The notes: generated from the sequence alone by a model not told the origin. Positions 25,859 to 34,684 are shown, counted from the stretch's first letter. The stretch: 64,000 nucleotides of DNA from Microbacteriaceae bacterium PS02333 (GCA_029959665.1 JASCOI010000001.1:1-64000); one strand, 5' to 3'. A program made the numbers and translations.

Positions 25859-26545
25859 ATGTCGAACCGCGAGACCGACCCCCGGACCACCGGAGCCGCG
25901 TTCCGTCGCTCTGCCGCCACCGTGGCGGTCGCCTGCGCCGTGGCCGGATCGCTCGTCGGTCTCGGTTCCGTCGGCGCACTCGCCGCACCGGAACGCACCT
26001 CGGCGCACGGCTCGACTCCGACCGCCCAGCCGACGCCCGTGCCGAAGGTGCAGTACGGCGACGCGGACATCGCGCGGTTCCAGGCATCGCCGTACGCGGA
26101 CGACGCGGTCGCACTGGCCGCGGCATGGGGCACCGACCTCGCGACGGCGAAGGGCCGAGCGGGTGCCGATCTCCGCACCGGCACCGCGCTGCCCTTCGCG
26201 GCCGGGGACGCCGCGAGCTACCCGTTCACGCCGGAGCAGCAGCGGAACGCGTTCTTCCTCGGCTTCGGGGGCTTCCCGACGGCGCTCGCGCTCGCCGTGA
26301 CGTGGGGCGTGCCCGACGTCGACACCGTGAAGACGAAGCTCGGGTCGAAGATGCTCGCCCACCTCCCGCTGCCCGTGCCCCCGACCTCGTTCACCGAGGC
26401 CGAGGAGGCGCGGGCGTTCACCGCGAGCGGGTACGGCGAAGCCGACGCCGCCCGACTCGCCGCGCTCTGGCAGAGTCCCTCGACGTACAGCGCCGAGGTC
26501 CGCGCCGGGCAGGCGCTCCTCGCTGGCGACTCCCTGCCAGCCTGA
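25859..26545 (+). CDS. Secreted protein with three ~50-residue repeats
   Basis: 228 residues, family not recognised. A twin-Arg-less signal peptide (AATVAVACAVAGSLVGLGSV, then ALAAPE) is followed by a Thr/Pro linker. Three repeats follow, at about residues 65-112, 121-170 and 180-227. They share an F-x2-S/G-x-Y/F core, a DA/TA-x2-LA-x2-W segment and a final basic helix ending in a short LP turn: ARFQASPYADDAVALAAAWG, then ALALAVTWGVPDVDTVK, and ARAFTASGYGEADAARLAAL. This resembles small helical repeats of exported proteins. The amidoligase gene begins two bases after its stop, so the two are co-transcribed. Confidence 0.75.
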   Translation: MSNRETDPRTTGAAFRRSAATVAVACAVAGSLVGLGSVGALAAPERTSAHGSTPTAQPTPVPKVQYGDADIARFQASPYADDAVALAAAWGTDLATAKGRAGADLRTGTALPFAAGDAASYPFTPEQQRNAFFLGFGGFPTALALAVTWGVPDVDTVKTKLGSKMLAHLPLPVPPTSFTEAEEARAFTASGYGEADAARLAALWQSPSTYSAEVRAGQALLAGDSLPA

Positions 26546-26547
26546 GC

Positions 26548-27705
26548 GTGCCCGCCCCCGACGCACTCACCACGCGGACCGGATTCGAGATCGAACTGCT
26601 CGCGCCGGTCGGCAGCAGTCGCCGTGCACTGGCGGAGCGCATCGCCGACGAACACGGCGGGAGTGTCATCCGGGTGTTCCACGTCGACTCGGAACCCTCC
26701 CTCGTGCCCGGCATGGGCCAGTTCTGGCACCTGACACCCGGGTACCGGATCGACGACGCAACAGGGACCGAGCTCGCCACCTTGGTCGACGACATCACCA
26801 TCGTCGAGGACATCCGACGCGAGCAGCTCGCCGCCCACTGCGCGGAGGCCGACCACCGGGGCTGCGCGCTCTGTCGGCCGGATCAGGACCCCGACGCGTA
26901 CCGGATCCTGTCCGACGACCTCCGGCTCCTGCGGCTCGCCGGGGACACCATCGGTGCGCAGACACGGTTCGAGCACGCCCTGGACGGCATCGCCGACGTC
27001 TTCGACGTCCCGGTCGAGACGGTCGGCGCGGTGCGACGGGTCCGCGACCGCTCCGGGGCGAGCATCGCCATGGCGACCGCGGTCGCACCGGGGCGCGAAC
27101 GACCATGCGAGATCGTGACGCCGCCGATCCGTTCCGGGCACACCGAGGCGCTCGAGGCACTGCTCGAGCCGGCGCGGGCGCTCGGCTTCCGGGTGCCGGT
27201 CGAAGCAGCCGTGCACCTGCACCTGGATGCCGGTCCGTTCCGGAACACCCCAGCGTTCGCGAACGTCGTCCGGTTGTTCACCGCGTACCGCAGCGGGCTG
27301 CACGCCGTCCTCGGGACGAACCCGCACTGTGTCCGGACCGGCGCGCTCCCCGAAGCCCTCACGACGGTGGTCGACACCGAGTCGCGGTCCGGCGCGGAGT
27401 GGCCGCGTCTGCAGGAAGCGGTCCGGGAGCTCGGACTCACGAAGTACCTCGACGTGAACCTCACCGCGCTCCTGACCGACACCCCGCCCCGTGACACCAT
27501 CGAGATCCGGATCCTGCCCGGCATGCTCGACGGCGCGGACATCACACGGCGGGCGGCGATCGTGCAGGCCCTCCTGGAACGGTGCCTGGATCCGGCCCCG
27601 CTCCCGCAGGCACCGCGTGGGGTACTGTCCGAGGAGGCGCTGCGCGTCCTCCTCGCCGACGCTCGGGCCCGTCAGCGGCAACGCATCCGTCCGGCGTTAG
27701 CGTGA
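26548..27705 (+). CDS. Putative amidoligase (glutamine-synthetase-fold family)
   Basis: 385 residues from a GTG. Resembles the putative amidoligase family, proteins predicted to form amide or isopeptide bonds with ATP: TGFEIELLAP near the start, DSEPSLVPG, CEIVTPPIRSG, VHLHLDAGPF and IEIRILPGM, which together carry the acidic and Arg/His residues of the fold. A CX6-CALC cluster lies near residues 103-112. Known members often sit with a gamma-glutamyl cyclotransferase or ATP-grasp gene. Here the neighbours are a secreted repeat protein and a two-component system. Substrate unknown. The stop overlaps the kinase start (GTGA). Confidence 0.75.
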   Translation: MPAPDALTTRTGFEIELLAPVGSSRRALAERIADEHGGSVIRVFHVDSEPSLVPGMGQFWHLTPGYRIDDATGTELATLVDDITIVEDIRREQLAAHCAEADHRGCALCRPDQDPDAYRILSDDLRLLRLAGDTIGAQTRFEHALDGIADVFDVPVETVGAVRRVRDRSGASIAMATAVAPGRERPCEIVTPPIRSGHTEALEALLEPARALGFRVPVEAAVHLHLDAGPFRNTPAFANVVRLFTAYRSGLHAVLGTNPHCVRTGALPEALTTVVDTESRSGAEWPRLQEAVRELGLTKYLDVNLTALLTDTPPRDTIEIRILPGMLDGADITRRAAIVQALLERCLDPAPLPQAPRGVLSEEALRVLLADARARQRQRIRPALA

Positions 27706-28979
27706 GACCCGTGCGACGGCGACGCGAACCGATGGTCCTGCTCCGGGGACCCTCCAGCCGACGGCTCGTCGCCATCGCGGCGGGTACCGCTGTGTACTTC
27801 GTCGGCCTCGCCGTGGCGCTGCACCTGGCCTGGTACCCGCAGGCGCTCCCCGGGTACGTGTTCTTCGGGGTCGCCGCCGCCGTCGCCGCGGCCACCTGCG
27901 TGCGATGGCCGTTGGAGACGTTGACGAACCTCACGGCCTTCACGGCGTACGTCTGCCTCGCCCCGCTGCCCGAGGAGATGTACGGGTTGTACGTCCGGCC
28001 GCCGGAAGCACTGATCCCCCTCGCCCTGGTCACCTTCCTGATCATCTCGAACGGCGGCCCGGTGATCGCCCCCGCGGCCACCTTCGGCACGCTCGCGGTC
28101 CTGACGATCGTCCCGTGGAAGGACGTCGTGCAACTGGCCGCTGAACACCGTCCGTGGTCCGAGGCCGCACTCATCGACTCCGGGACGGACCGGTCGTTGC
28201 TGCTCGGCGAACTGATCGGCTGCGCGCTCGTCGTGCTCGTCGCCGTGATGCTGCGGCGGCAACGGCGGGTCACCGCGCAGCTCGCGGAACAGAACCGCGA
28301 GCTGACACGCCTGCAGGCCGCCACGATCGCGCACGCCGCCGAACGCGAACGCACCCGCGTCGCCCGCGAGGTGCACGACGAGGTGGCGCACCACGTCGCG
28401 GCACTCGTCATCCACGCCCAGTCCTCCCTGCGGATCGCCGACCGCGACCCCGGGCAGCTCGTCGACGCCATGCGGGTCGTCGCCGAGGGGGGTCAGGACG
28501 TCCTTGCCCGCATCCGCTCGGTCGTCCGGGTCCTGCGGGTGCCCCCGGAGACGGCACCGGTCCTCGGCAGCCTCGCCGACGAGCTCCTCGCCCTCGCCGA
28601 GCGGATCCGCGCCATCGGGTACGACGTGGACAGCACCGTGACCGTCCGCGGAGAAGTCCCCGAGCGGGAACGCGCCGCCATCCTCGGCATCGTCCAGGAG
28701 AGCCTGACGAACGTCATGCTGCACTCGTCCGCGCGGGCGATCTGCATCACGGTGCAGGAGCAGCAGTGGTCCTGGACCATCGACGTGACCGACCCGGGTC
28801 CGAAGCAGGAGCGGTTCCCGAGCGTGCCCCGAGGCGGCTCGGGGATCCCCTCGATGCGGGAACGGGCCGGTACGTTCGGCGGCAGCGTGGTCGCCGGACC
28901 GGATCGGGACGGCTCGGGGTGGTCGGTGTCGGCCACGATCCCGATGATCACCCCCTCGAAGAAGGAGACGACCAGATGA
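27702..28979 (+). CDS. Two-component sensor histidine kinase, NarL/LiaS type
   Basis: 425 residues. The N-terminal half has about five to six membrane helices (IAAGTAVYFVGLAVALHLAW onward). A dimerisation box EVHDEVAHHVAALVIHAQ carries the phospho-accepting His (HisKA_3). The ATPase domain has the N-box QESLTNVMLHSS, then DPGP and GSGIPSMRERAGTFGGS. I chose GTG 27702, which overlaps the amidoligase stop; GTG 27711 and ATG 27732 are alternatives. Its stop overlaps the response-regulator ATG. The sensed signal is unknown and may concern the cell envelope. Confidence 0.9.
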   Translation: MRPVRRRREPMVLLRGPSSRRLVAIAAGTAVYFVGLAVALHLAWYPQALPGYVFFGVAAAVAAATCVRWPLETLTNLTAFTAYVCLAPLPEEMYGLYVRPPEALIPLALVTFLIISNGGPVIAPAATFGTLAVLTIVPWKDVVQLAAEHRPWSEAALIDSGTDRSLLLGELIGCALVVLVAVMLRRQRRVTAQLAEQNRELTRLQAATIAHAAERERTRVAREVHDEVAHHVAALVIHAQSSLRIADRDPGQLVDAMRVVAEGGQDVLARIRSVVRVLRVPPETAPVLGSLADELLALAERIRAIGYDVDSTVTVRGEVPERERAAILGIVQESLTNVMLHSSARAICITVQEQQWSWTIDVTDPGPKQERFPSVPRGGSGIPSMRERAGTFGGSVVAGPDRDGSGWSVSATIPMITPSKKETTR

Positions 28980-29665
28980 CGCTGCGGGTACTCGTCGTGG
29001 ACGACCAGGCGATCGCACGAGCAGGCCTCGCGACGATGCTGGACGCCGAGGACGACATCGACGTCGTCGGGCAGGCGCACGACGGTGAGAGCGCGGTGCG
29101 GGCGGCGCTCGCGACCGAACCCGACGTCATCGTGATGGACATCCGGATGCCCGGCCTCGACGGCATCGGCGCAACACGTCGGATCCTCGGCGCACAAGCC
29201 TGCGCGGTCGTCCTCATCACGACCTTCGACGACGACCAGTACCTGTTCGACGGCATCGCAGCCGGTGCTTCCGGCTTCCTGTTGAAGGACTCCGGACCGG
29301 ACCTCATCGGCGCCGCCGTCCGAGCCGCCGCCCGCGGGGACTCCCTCATCGACCCGGCGATGACACGTGCGCTGATCGACCAGTCGATCGCCCCCGCTCC
29401 GGCTCGACGAGCCGACGCGGTCCAGCAAGCGGCCCTGGCGTCGCTCAGTGACCGCGAGCGCGACGTCCTCAGCGCCGTCGCCCGGGGCCTGAGCAACGGG
29501 GAGATCGCCAGCGAGATGTTCCTCAGCACCGCGACCGTGAAGAGCCACATCTCGAGCGTCTTCGCGAAGACGGGCACGAAGACCCGCGTGCAGGCGGTGG
29601 TGTTCGCGTTCGCGACGGGGTTCACGGAGCCGAGCACCGGCGAGCCCGTTCCACCATCGGGCTGA
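28976..29665 (+). CDS. LuxR/NarL family response regulator
   Basis: A 229-residue regulator. The receiver domain has VLVVDDQAIARAGL with the acidic pair, the phospho-acceptor Asp in VIVMDIRMPGLDG near residue 54, a Thr switch in LITTFDDDQY and a Lys in FLLKDSGP. The C-terminal LuxR helix-turn-helix is LSDRERDVLSAVARGLSNGE and ATVKSHISSVFAKTGTKTRV. The ATG overlaps the kinase stop (ATGA). Confidence 0.94.
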   Translation: MTLRVLVVDDQAIARAGLATMLDAEDDIDVVGQAHDGESAVRAALATEPDVIVMDIRMPGLDGIGATRRILGAQACAVVLITTFDDDQYLFDGIAAGASGFLLKDSGPDLIGAAVRAAARGDSLIDPAMTRALIDQSIAPAPARRADAVQQAALASLSDRERDVLSAVARGLSNGEIASEMFLSTATVKSHISSVFAKTGTKTRVQAVVFAFATGFTEPSTGEPVPPSG

Positions 29666-29731
29666 CCGCGAACCGCGGTGATTCCGACGAAGGGAGGAAC
29701 GCGAGGCCGTCGGGACGCGCACCGTGGAGGC

Positions 29732-30349
29732 ATGCGCACCAACCGGATCGGTCTCAGTCTCCTCGCCGCCACCGCAACCCTGGCGGCACTCTCCGCCTGC
29801 TCGGGCACCGGCACCCCGACAGCGTCCCCGACCGCCACGTCGACCGCCGACGCCACGACCACCACCGCCACGCAGCACGCGACTCCCCCGGCGTCCCCGT
29901 CGCCGTCCGCAACGGGAACGGCACAGGGGACGTGCGGCACCCAGTCCGCTGCGGCTGCGGTGCAGCAGGCGGTCGCGACCCTGGCCCGCCCGGTCCCGAA
30001 CCTGCCGGACGCGACGTGGGACGCGTCGCACGCGGACACCTCCGGGTACGACCCGTGCGCCGCGCTCGCGTGGTCCGTCGTCTCGGTGGCGGACGGGACG
30101 CCGAGCTCCCCGAATGCCATCCTGCTGTTCCACGACGGCAAGTACCTCGGCACCGCCACCAAGGTGCAGTACCCGTTCGAGCCGACGGTCACCCGGAACT
30201 CCGACACGTCGATCGCGGTCACCTACCGCTACGCGAAGCAGACCGACGCGAACGCGAACCCGTCGGGCACCGCGAACGCCACCTTCACGTGGGACGACGC
30301 GGCCGGGAAGGTCGAGATGGCGGGTGCGGTTCCTCCGGCGTCCTCCTGA
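29732..30349 (+). CDS. LppP/LprE-like lipoprotein
   Basis: A 205-residue exported lipoprotein. The signal peptide ends in the lipobox LSAC with Cys at residue 23, followed by a Thr/Ser/Pro-rich linker of about 40 residues. The globular part (NLPDATWDASHADTSGYDPC, ALAWSVVSVADGT, NAILLFHDGKYLG) matches the LppP/LprE domain of actinobacterial lipoproteins, whose function is unknown. It lies 66 bases downstream of the two-component genes and could be in their regulon. Confidence 0.82.
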   Translation: MRTNRIGLSLLAATATLAALSACSGTGTPTASPTATSTADATTTTATQHATPPASPSPSATGTAQGTCGTQSAAAAVQQAVATLARPVPNLPDATWDASHADTSGYDPCAALAWSVVSVADGTPSSPNAILLFHDGKYLGTATKVQYPFEPTVTRNSDTSIAVTYRYAKQTDANANPSGTANATFTWDDAAGKVEMAGAVPPASS

Positions 30350-30377
30350 CCCGTCGGGATGCGCGCCGCCCGTGTCG

Positions 30378-31406
30378 TCAGCGAGCGGCGTGCTCGCGCG
30401 CTTCCATCGCGTCCCAGGCGAAGCTCGCGAGCCAGTGGGTCGAGTAGTACTCCTCGCCGACGCTCGCGGCCAGCCCTGATGCGAGAAGCCGATCGGCGGC
30501 CTCGTCGAGCATGCCGGCGAGCGGGTCACCCGCACCGAGCGCGTCCACGATGCGACGGGCAGCGCCGGCGCGCGACAGGTCGAGACCGAAGAGGTGCACC
30601 TGCTGCGGGTCGTTCTCGTCGCGGACGGTCGTCGGGGTGAGGATCGCGTCGCCCGGCTGCACTTCGGACAGGAACGCGCGCGCCCACGGCACGAACTCCG
30701 CCGGCGGCAGCACCGCACGCATGAGGTCTGCCTCGGCCAGGCCCGCGGACAGGAAGTCGTGCCCGCTGCGCTCCCAGGCGAACGGCCACCCGGCGTCCTC
30801 GCCGAACCACTGCAGGGCAGCGCGCTCGCACGTCGCCACGAGTTCGTCGCGTCCGAGGGACCGTGCGGCCTCGAGCACGAGCAGCAGCCCGAACGCGGCG
30901 TTCGCGTGCACGCCGTGGCGGACCGGGTGGGCGGCGCCGTCGACCCAGTTCGTGACGAGTTCCTCGACGACGTCGACCAGCGGGACGAACCCGGGCGCGA
31001 GGGACCGGATCACCGGGACCTCGGACGCGGCGACCTCGGCGGCGAGCCGCATCAGCCAGGCCCACCCGTACGGGCGCTCGTAGTGCGGCGTCCCGCGGAG
31101 GTACGCCGCTTCCGTCGCGAGGTGATCCGCGCGGAGGTGGGCCTGCAGGACGGCGGTGACCCGTGCCTCCAGTCCGGCCGGCAGGCCGAACGCGACCAGG
31201 CGCGCGGCGAGCCAGTGCATGTGCACCGAGGAGTGCCAGTCGTACGACGTGGCGAAGGCGGGGTGCAGCTCGACGGGGAGTGCCCGGTCGTCCGGACCGG
31301 ACGTCGTGTGGTGCGCCGCGTAGGGGTACTCGCGGGTGGTGTTCTCCACGGCGACGGCCGCGAAGCGGTCGGCCCAGGCGGCGCGGGCGAGGTCAGAATG
31401 CGACAA
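30378..31406 (-). CDS. DUF2891 family protein
   Basis: A 342-residue soluble protein of the DUF2891 family, with a helical-toroid look: YPYAAHHTT, LHPAFATSYDWHSSVHMHWL, TPHYERPYGWAWLMRL, HGVHANAAFG and YYSTHWLASFA. The conserved Trp/His content suggests a sugar- or peptide-handling enzyme, but no reaction is known. The apparent start is a TTG that overlaps the DUF979 gene by 14 bases. It is last gene of the DUF969-DUF979 operon. Confidence 0.85.
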   Translation of the reverse strand: MSHSDLARAAWADRFAAVAVENTTREYPYAAHHTTSGPDDRALPVELHPAFATSYDWHSSVHMHWLAARLVAFGLPAGLEARVTAVLQAHLRADHLATEAAYLRGTPHYERPYGWAWLMRLAAEVAASEVPVIRSLAPGFVPLVDVVEELVTNWVDGAAHPVRHGVHANAAFGLLLVLEAARSLGRDELVATCERAALQWFGEDAGWPFAWERSGHDFLSAGLAEADLMRAVLPPAEFVPWARAFLSEVQPGDAILTPTTVRDENDPQQVHLFGLDLSRAGAARRIVDALGAGDPLAGMLDEAADRLLASGLAASVGEEYYSTHWLASFAWDAMEAREHAAR

Positions 31407-32481
31407 GGTACATGACTCCCATGTTGACGACGAGCAGGATGGCGGCGGTCGGGATCTGCGCCTTGATCGGCCCGTACTTGTCCCGCATCTCGAGCAGGGC
31501 AGCGGGGACGAGGTTGAAGTTCGCGGCCATCGGGGTGACGAGGGTGCCGCAGAAGCCGGCGAGCATGCCGATCGCGAAGATCGCGGCCGGGTTGCCGTCG
31601 AAGCCCTGGACGAGCACCGGCCAGCCGATCGCGGCGGTCATGATCGGGAACGCGGCGAACGCGTTGCCCATGATGATCGTGAACAGCGCCATGCCGAGGC
31701 AGTAGACCACCACCGCGGCGATCAGTGAGCCGCCGGGCAGGATCGTCTTGATGATCGTCCCGACGGCGTCGCCGACCCCGGCCTGGGTGAAGACGATGCC
31801 GAGCGTGGAGAGCATCTGCGGCAGCAGCGCTGCCCAGCCGATGGCCTGCAGCAGACGGCCGCCCTCGCGCAACGGCGTCGCGACCTTCGGTGGTCGCAGG
31901 ATGAACACCGCGACGACGACCGCCAGCACCGACCCGATGCCGAGTCCGGTCAGGGTCGCGCTGCCCTCGGCGAGGAGCGGCTTGCCGCCGATCGACACGA
32001 GGGGGCCGAGCGTCGCGACGAGCACCGCCACGACCGGCACGACCAGCGCCGGCACGAAGAGCCGGTTGCCGTAGCGCGCAGCGAGGGTCGCGCGTTCCGC
32101 GGGGCTGGTCGTCGCGAGCACGCCCGTCGCACTGCTCGGACGAACGGTCACGCCGGTGGGTTCCGCGGGTCCCGTCTCCGCCCCGGCACCTGCTCCGGGA
32201 ACGGTCGCGACCCGGGTGCGGCTCGGCCGGCCACCCCGTGCCGTCGTTCCGGTGAAGCCGAGCCCGGCGAGCGCGACCATCACGAGGACCGCGATGCCCA
32301 GCACCCACGCCGGCGCCGTCTTCGCCGCGACGAACGTGCCGTAGAAGAACGACAGGCCGAGGATCCCCCAGAAGCCGGCGTTGCCGAGCCGCTTGGCGTG
32401 CGTGGTGTCCGTCACGATCAGCACCGCGACGGCGATGAAGAACGCCCCGATGAGCCAGTAGAGCCATTCGCTGGTGATCAC
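31393..32481 (-). CDS. DUF979 family membrane protein, probable transporter subunit
   Basis: A 362-residue integral membrane protein with roughly nine helices (LYWLIGAFFIAVAVLIV at the start, FWGILGLSFFYGTFVAAKTA next). The C-terminal half contains AAFPIMTAAIGWPVL and GFCGTLVTPMAANFNLVPAALL, reminiscent of permease re-entrant loops. DUF979 nearly always pairs with DUF969, and as I recall the pair is linked to 5-oxoproline gene clusters. A role as a 5-oxoproline importer fits the shared operator with pxpABC. The GTG overlaps the DUF969 stop. Confidence 0.85.
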   Translation of the reverse strand: MITSEWLYWLIGAFFIAVAVLIVTDTTHAKRLGNAGFWGILGLSFFYGTFVAAKTAPAWVLGIAVLVMVALAGLGFTGTTARGGRPSRTRVATVPGAGAGAETGPAEPTGVTVRPSSATGVLATTSPAERATLAARYGNRLFVPALVVPVVAVLVATLGPLVSIGGKPLLAEGSATLTGLGIGSVLAVVVAVFILRPPKVATPLREGGRLLQAIGWAALLPQMLSTLGIVFTQAGVGDAVGTIIKTILPGGSLIAAVVVYCLGMALFTIIMGNAFAAFPIMTAAIGWPVLVQGFDGNPAAIFAIGMLAGFCGTLVTPMAANFNLVPAALLEMRDKYGPIKAQIPTAAILLVVNMGVMYLVAF

Positions 32482-33191
32482 GCGTTCGCTCCGATGGTCG
32501 TCGCCGCGTCAGAGTTGCGCATGTCCGCGGCCATCCGGTCGAGCTTCCGGTCGAACAGCAGCAGCCGCGTGCCGTGCACCAGGAGTGCGGCGATGCCCGT
32601 CGGGATCGCCCACAGCGCCAGGTCGATCGGCTCCAGCGAGAGCCCGTACGTCGCGTCGACGAAGGTCGTGATGAGCAGGATGGAGCCGACCGCGACGAAG
32701 ACGTCCTCGCCGAAGAACACCCCGACAGTGTCCGACGACGCCGAGTAGCCCTTGATCTTCTCGCGCATCCGCTCGTCGATCCGGCCGTACTTCTTGGTCG
32801 CCGCGCCTTCTGCCATCGGGTGCACGAGCGGACGGACGGTCTGCGCCGGACCGCCGATGCTCGTCAGGCCGACGGCCGCGGTGATCTGCCGGACCGCCAG
32901 GTACCCCGCCAGGATCCTGCCCGTCGTGAGCTTGTCGAGCTTCGCGATGAGGCGCTTCGCCTGGTCCTGCAGGCCGTAGCGCTCGATCAGGCCGATCACC
33001 GGCAGGACCAACGCGAAGGTGGTGACGGACCGGCTGGAGGCGAACCCGTTGCCGAACGCGTCGAGGATGCCGACGGGACCGATCCCGCCGATGGCCGCGG
33101 TGACGATGCCCGCGACGGTCACGACGAGCAGCGCGTTGACACGCAACGCGAACCCGACGATGACGACGGCGACGCCGATGAGGACGAACAT
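32478..33191 (-). CDS. DUF969 family membrane protein, probable transporter subunit
   Basis: A 237-residue membrane protein with about six helices: MFVLIGVAVVIVGFALRVN, then SRSVTTFALVLPVIGLIERYG. The loop GGPAQTVRPLVHPMAEGAA and FFGEDVFVAVGSILL are typical of the family. It is first gene of the DUF969-DUF979-DUF2891 operon, and its ATG lies 19 bp downstream of the GntR-type palindrome. Together with DUF979 it probably forms a two-subunit carrier. Confidence 0.87.
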   Translation of the reverse strand: MFVLIGVAVVIVGFALRVNALLVVTVAGIVTAAIGGIGPVGILDAFGNGFASSRSVTTFALVLPVIGLIERYGLQDQAKRLIAKLDKLTTGRILAGYLAVRQITAAVGLTSIGGPAQTVRPLVHPMAEGAATKKYGRIDERMREKIKGYSASSDTVGVFFGEDVFVAVGSILLITTFVDATYGLSLEPIDLALWAIPTGIAALLVHGTRLLLFDRKLDRMAADMRNSDAATTIGANA

Positions 33192-33209
33192 GCGGGACAG
33201 TCTGGACGT

Positions 33210-33224
33210 GATTGTTCAACAATC
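33210..33224. promoter_or_regulatory. GntR operator: perfect 15-bp palindrome
   Basis: GATTGTT at 33210-33216 is mirrored by AACAATC at 33218-33224 about a central C. It sits 18 bp upstream of DUF969 in the 108-bp gap shared with the divergent gntR. Its core TTGTTCAACAA is the reverse complement of the site upstream of pxpA at 21470-21480. Confidence 0.75.
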
Positions 33225-33299
33225 GCAAGACCCTGCCGGGATCTGTAACACCGTGGTCACACGCCTGCTCTGTGGAGGGATCGTGCCAGGATCGTGGAC

Positions 33300-33968
33300 A
33301 TGACCCGAACCGTCGGCAGCGCTGAGTCCGTCGCCGACCGGCTCCGTTCCGCCATCGCCGCCGGGGAGTTCTCCCCCGGTGCGCAGCTGTCCGAGGAACG
33401 GCTCAGCGAGCAGCTCGGGGTCTCGCGGAACACCTTGCGCGAGGCGTTCCGGCTCCTCGCGAGGGATCGTCTCGTGGAGCACGTGTTCAACCGCGGGGTG
33501 TTCGTCCGCCGGCTCTCCGCCGAAGACGTCGCCGACCTCTACGCCGCCCGACGGGTGCTCGAGGACGCGGCGGTCCGCGCGATCCTGCCGGACTCCCCCG
33601 CGCTGGCGTCGGCCGCTGACGCCGTCGACACCGCACACGCAGCGGCAGCCGCCGGGGACTGGCGCGCGGTCGGCACCGCGGACATCGCGTTCCACTCGGC
33701 GCTCGTTCGAGCCGTGCCGAGCACACGGGTCCATGCCCTGATGGACTCCCTGCTGGCGGAGATGCGGCTGGCGTTCCTGACGACCGACGACCCTGCGGCG
33801 TTCCACGCCGGGTTCGTGGAGCGGAACGCCGCGATCGTCACCGCGCTGCGCGCCGGGGACACCTCGGCTGCATCAGCGCTGCTGACCGACTACCTCGACG
33901 ACGCGGAGCGGACACTCCGGACGGCCGCGGGTACGGACGTCACGGGGCGGACCGGAGCCACTCGCTGA
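33300..33968 (+). CDS. GntR family transcriptional regulator (FCD domain)
   Basis: A 222-residue FadR-subfamily regulator. The winged helix is LSEERLSEQLGVSRNTLREA and FRLLARDRLVEHVFNRGVFV. The C-terminal FCD ligand domain contains LYAARRVLEDAAVR, DIAFHSALV (metal-ligand Asp/His) and a late His-containing helix. It is divergent from DUF969-DUF979-DUF2891. The shared palindrome at pxpABC suggests it controls both loci, probably releasing DNA when 5-oxoproline binds (inference). Confidence 0.9.
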   Translation: MTRTVGSAESVADRLRSAIAAGEFSPGAQLSEERLSEQLGVSRNTLREAFRLLARDRLVEHVFNRGVFVRRLSAEDVADLYAARRVLEDAAVRAILPDSPALASAADAVDTAHAAAAAGDWRAVGTADIAFHSALVRAVPSTRVHALMDSLLAEMRLAFLTTDDPAAFHAGFVERNAAIVTALRAGDTSAASALLTDYLDDAERTLRTAAGTDVTGRTGATR

Positions 33969-34674
33969 ACCGGGGGCCGACCACCTCGACGTGACGCTCC
34001 GGCAGCAGGGCGCCGACGCGGAACGCCCGACCGGTCCGTCCGGGGATCCGGAGTGGCACCGGCACGAGCCCGGGAAGACCCAGGGCCCGCGTCATCGCCC
34101 ACAGCGTCGTGGTCTCGGGACCGGCGACCTCCACGACCGGGGCCGTCCGCGCGCCGACCACGACGTCCGCGATCACCCCGGCGACCGCGTCGAGGGAGAC
34201 GGGAGCGATCGTCATGCCCGGGACGAGCACGAACGGCCCGAACCGCATCCGCTCGGTGTTCTGCCGCGCGAACTCGAACCACTGCGTCGACCGGACGACG
34301 GTGAGCAGGGGGCTGACCGCGGCTGCCGACTGCTCCTGCGCCGTCTTGCCCGCGAAGTACCCGTACCCCTGCACCTCGGGTCGCGTGCAGTTGACGATCG
34401 AGAGCAGCACGTGCCGCGCGCCGCGTCGGGCGGTCGCAGCACCGATGGCTCGCGTCGACCGCGTGAAGAAGTCCGTCGCACGCCTCCGGCTCGTCGTGAA
34501 CAGCCCGGTGGCTTCGATGACCACCTCCGCATCCCCCATGGCGGCGTCGACGTCGTCGAGCAAGACGTCGAACCCCGTCGACCGGGACAGCTGCGTCACC
34601 GTGCCACCCCGCGCTGCCACCGCATCAGCGATCGCCTTCCCGGAGATGCCCCCTCCCACCACTACCGCGTGCAT
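33940..34674 (-). CDS. NAD(P)-binding SDR-like (atypical) protein
   Basis: 244 residues. The N-terminal nucleotide-binding motif is VVVGGGISGKAIADAVAARG and a later VVIEATGLF, typical of NmrA/atypical SDR proteins without the Tyr-x3-Lys pair of classical SDRs. YFAGKTAQEQ and VRSTQWFEFARQNTERM fit the NAD(P)H-binding epimerase-like group. It is divergent from a TetR gene across a palindromic operator and overlaps the gntR 3' end by 29 bases. Confidence 0.8.
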   Translation of the reverse strand: MHAVVVGGGISGKAIADAVAARGGTVTQLSRSTGFDVLLDDVDAAMGDAEVVIEATGLFTTSRRRATDFFTRSTRAIGAATARRGARHVLLSIVNCTRPEVQGYGYFAGKTAQEQSAAAVSPLLTVVRSTQWFEFARQNTERMRFGPFVLVPGMTIAPVSLDAVAGVIADVVVGARTAPVVEVAGPETTTLWAMTRALGLPGLVPVPLRIPGRTGRAFRVGALLPERHVEVVGPRFSEWLRSAP

Positions 34675-34684
34675 GCCACAGTCC

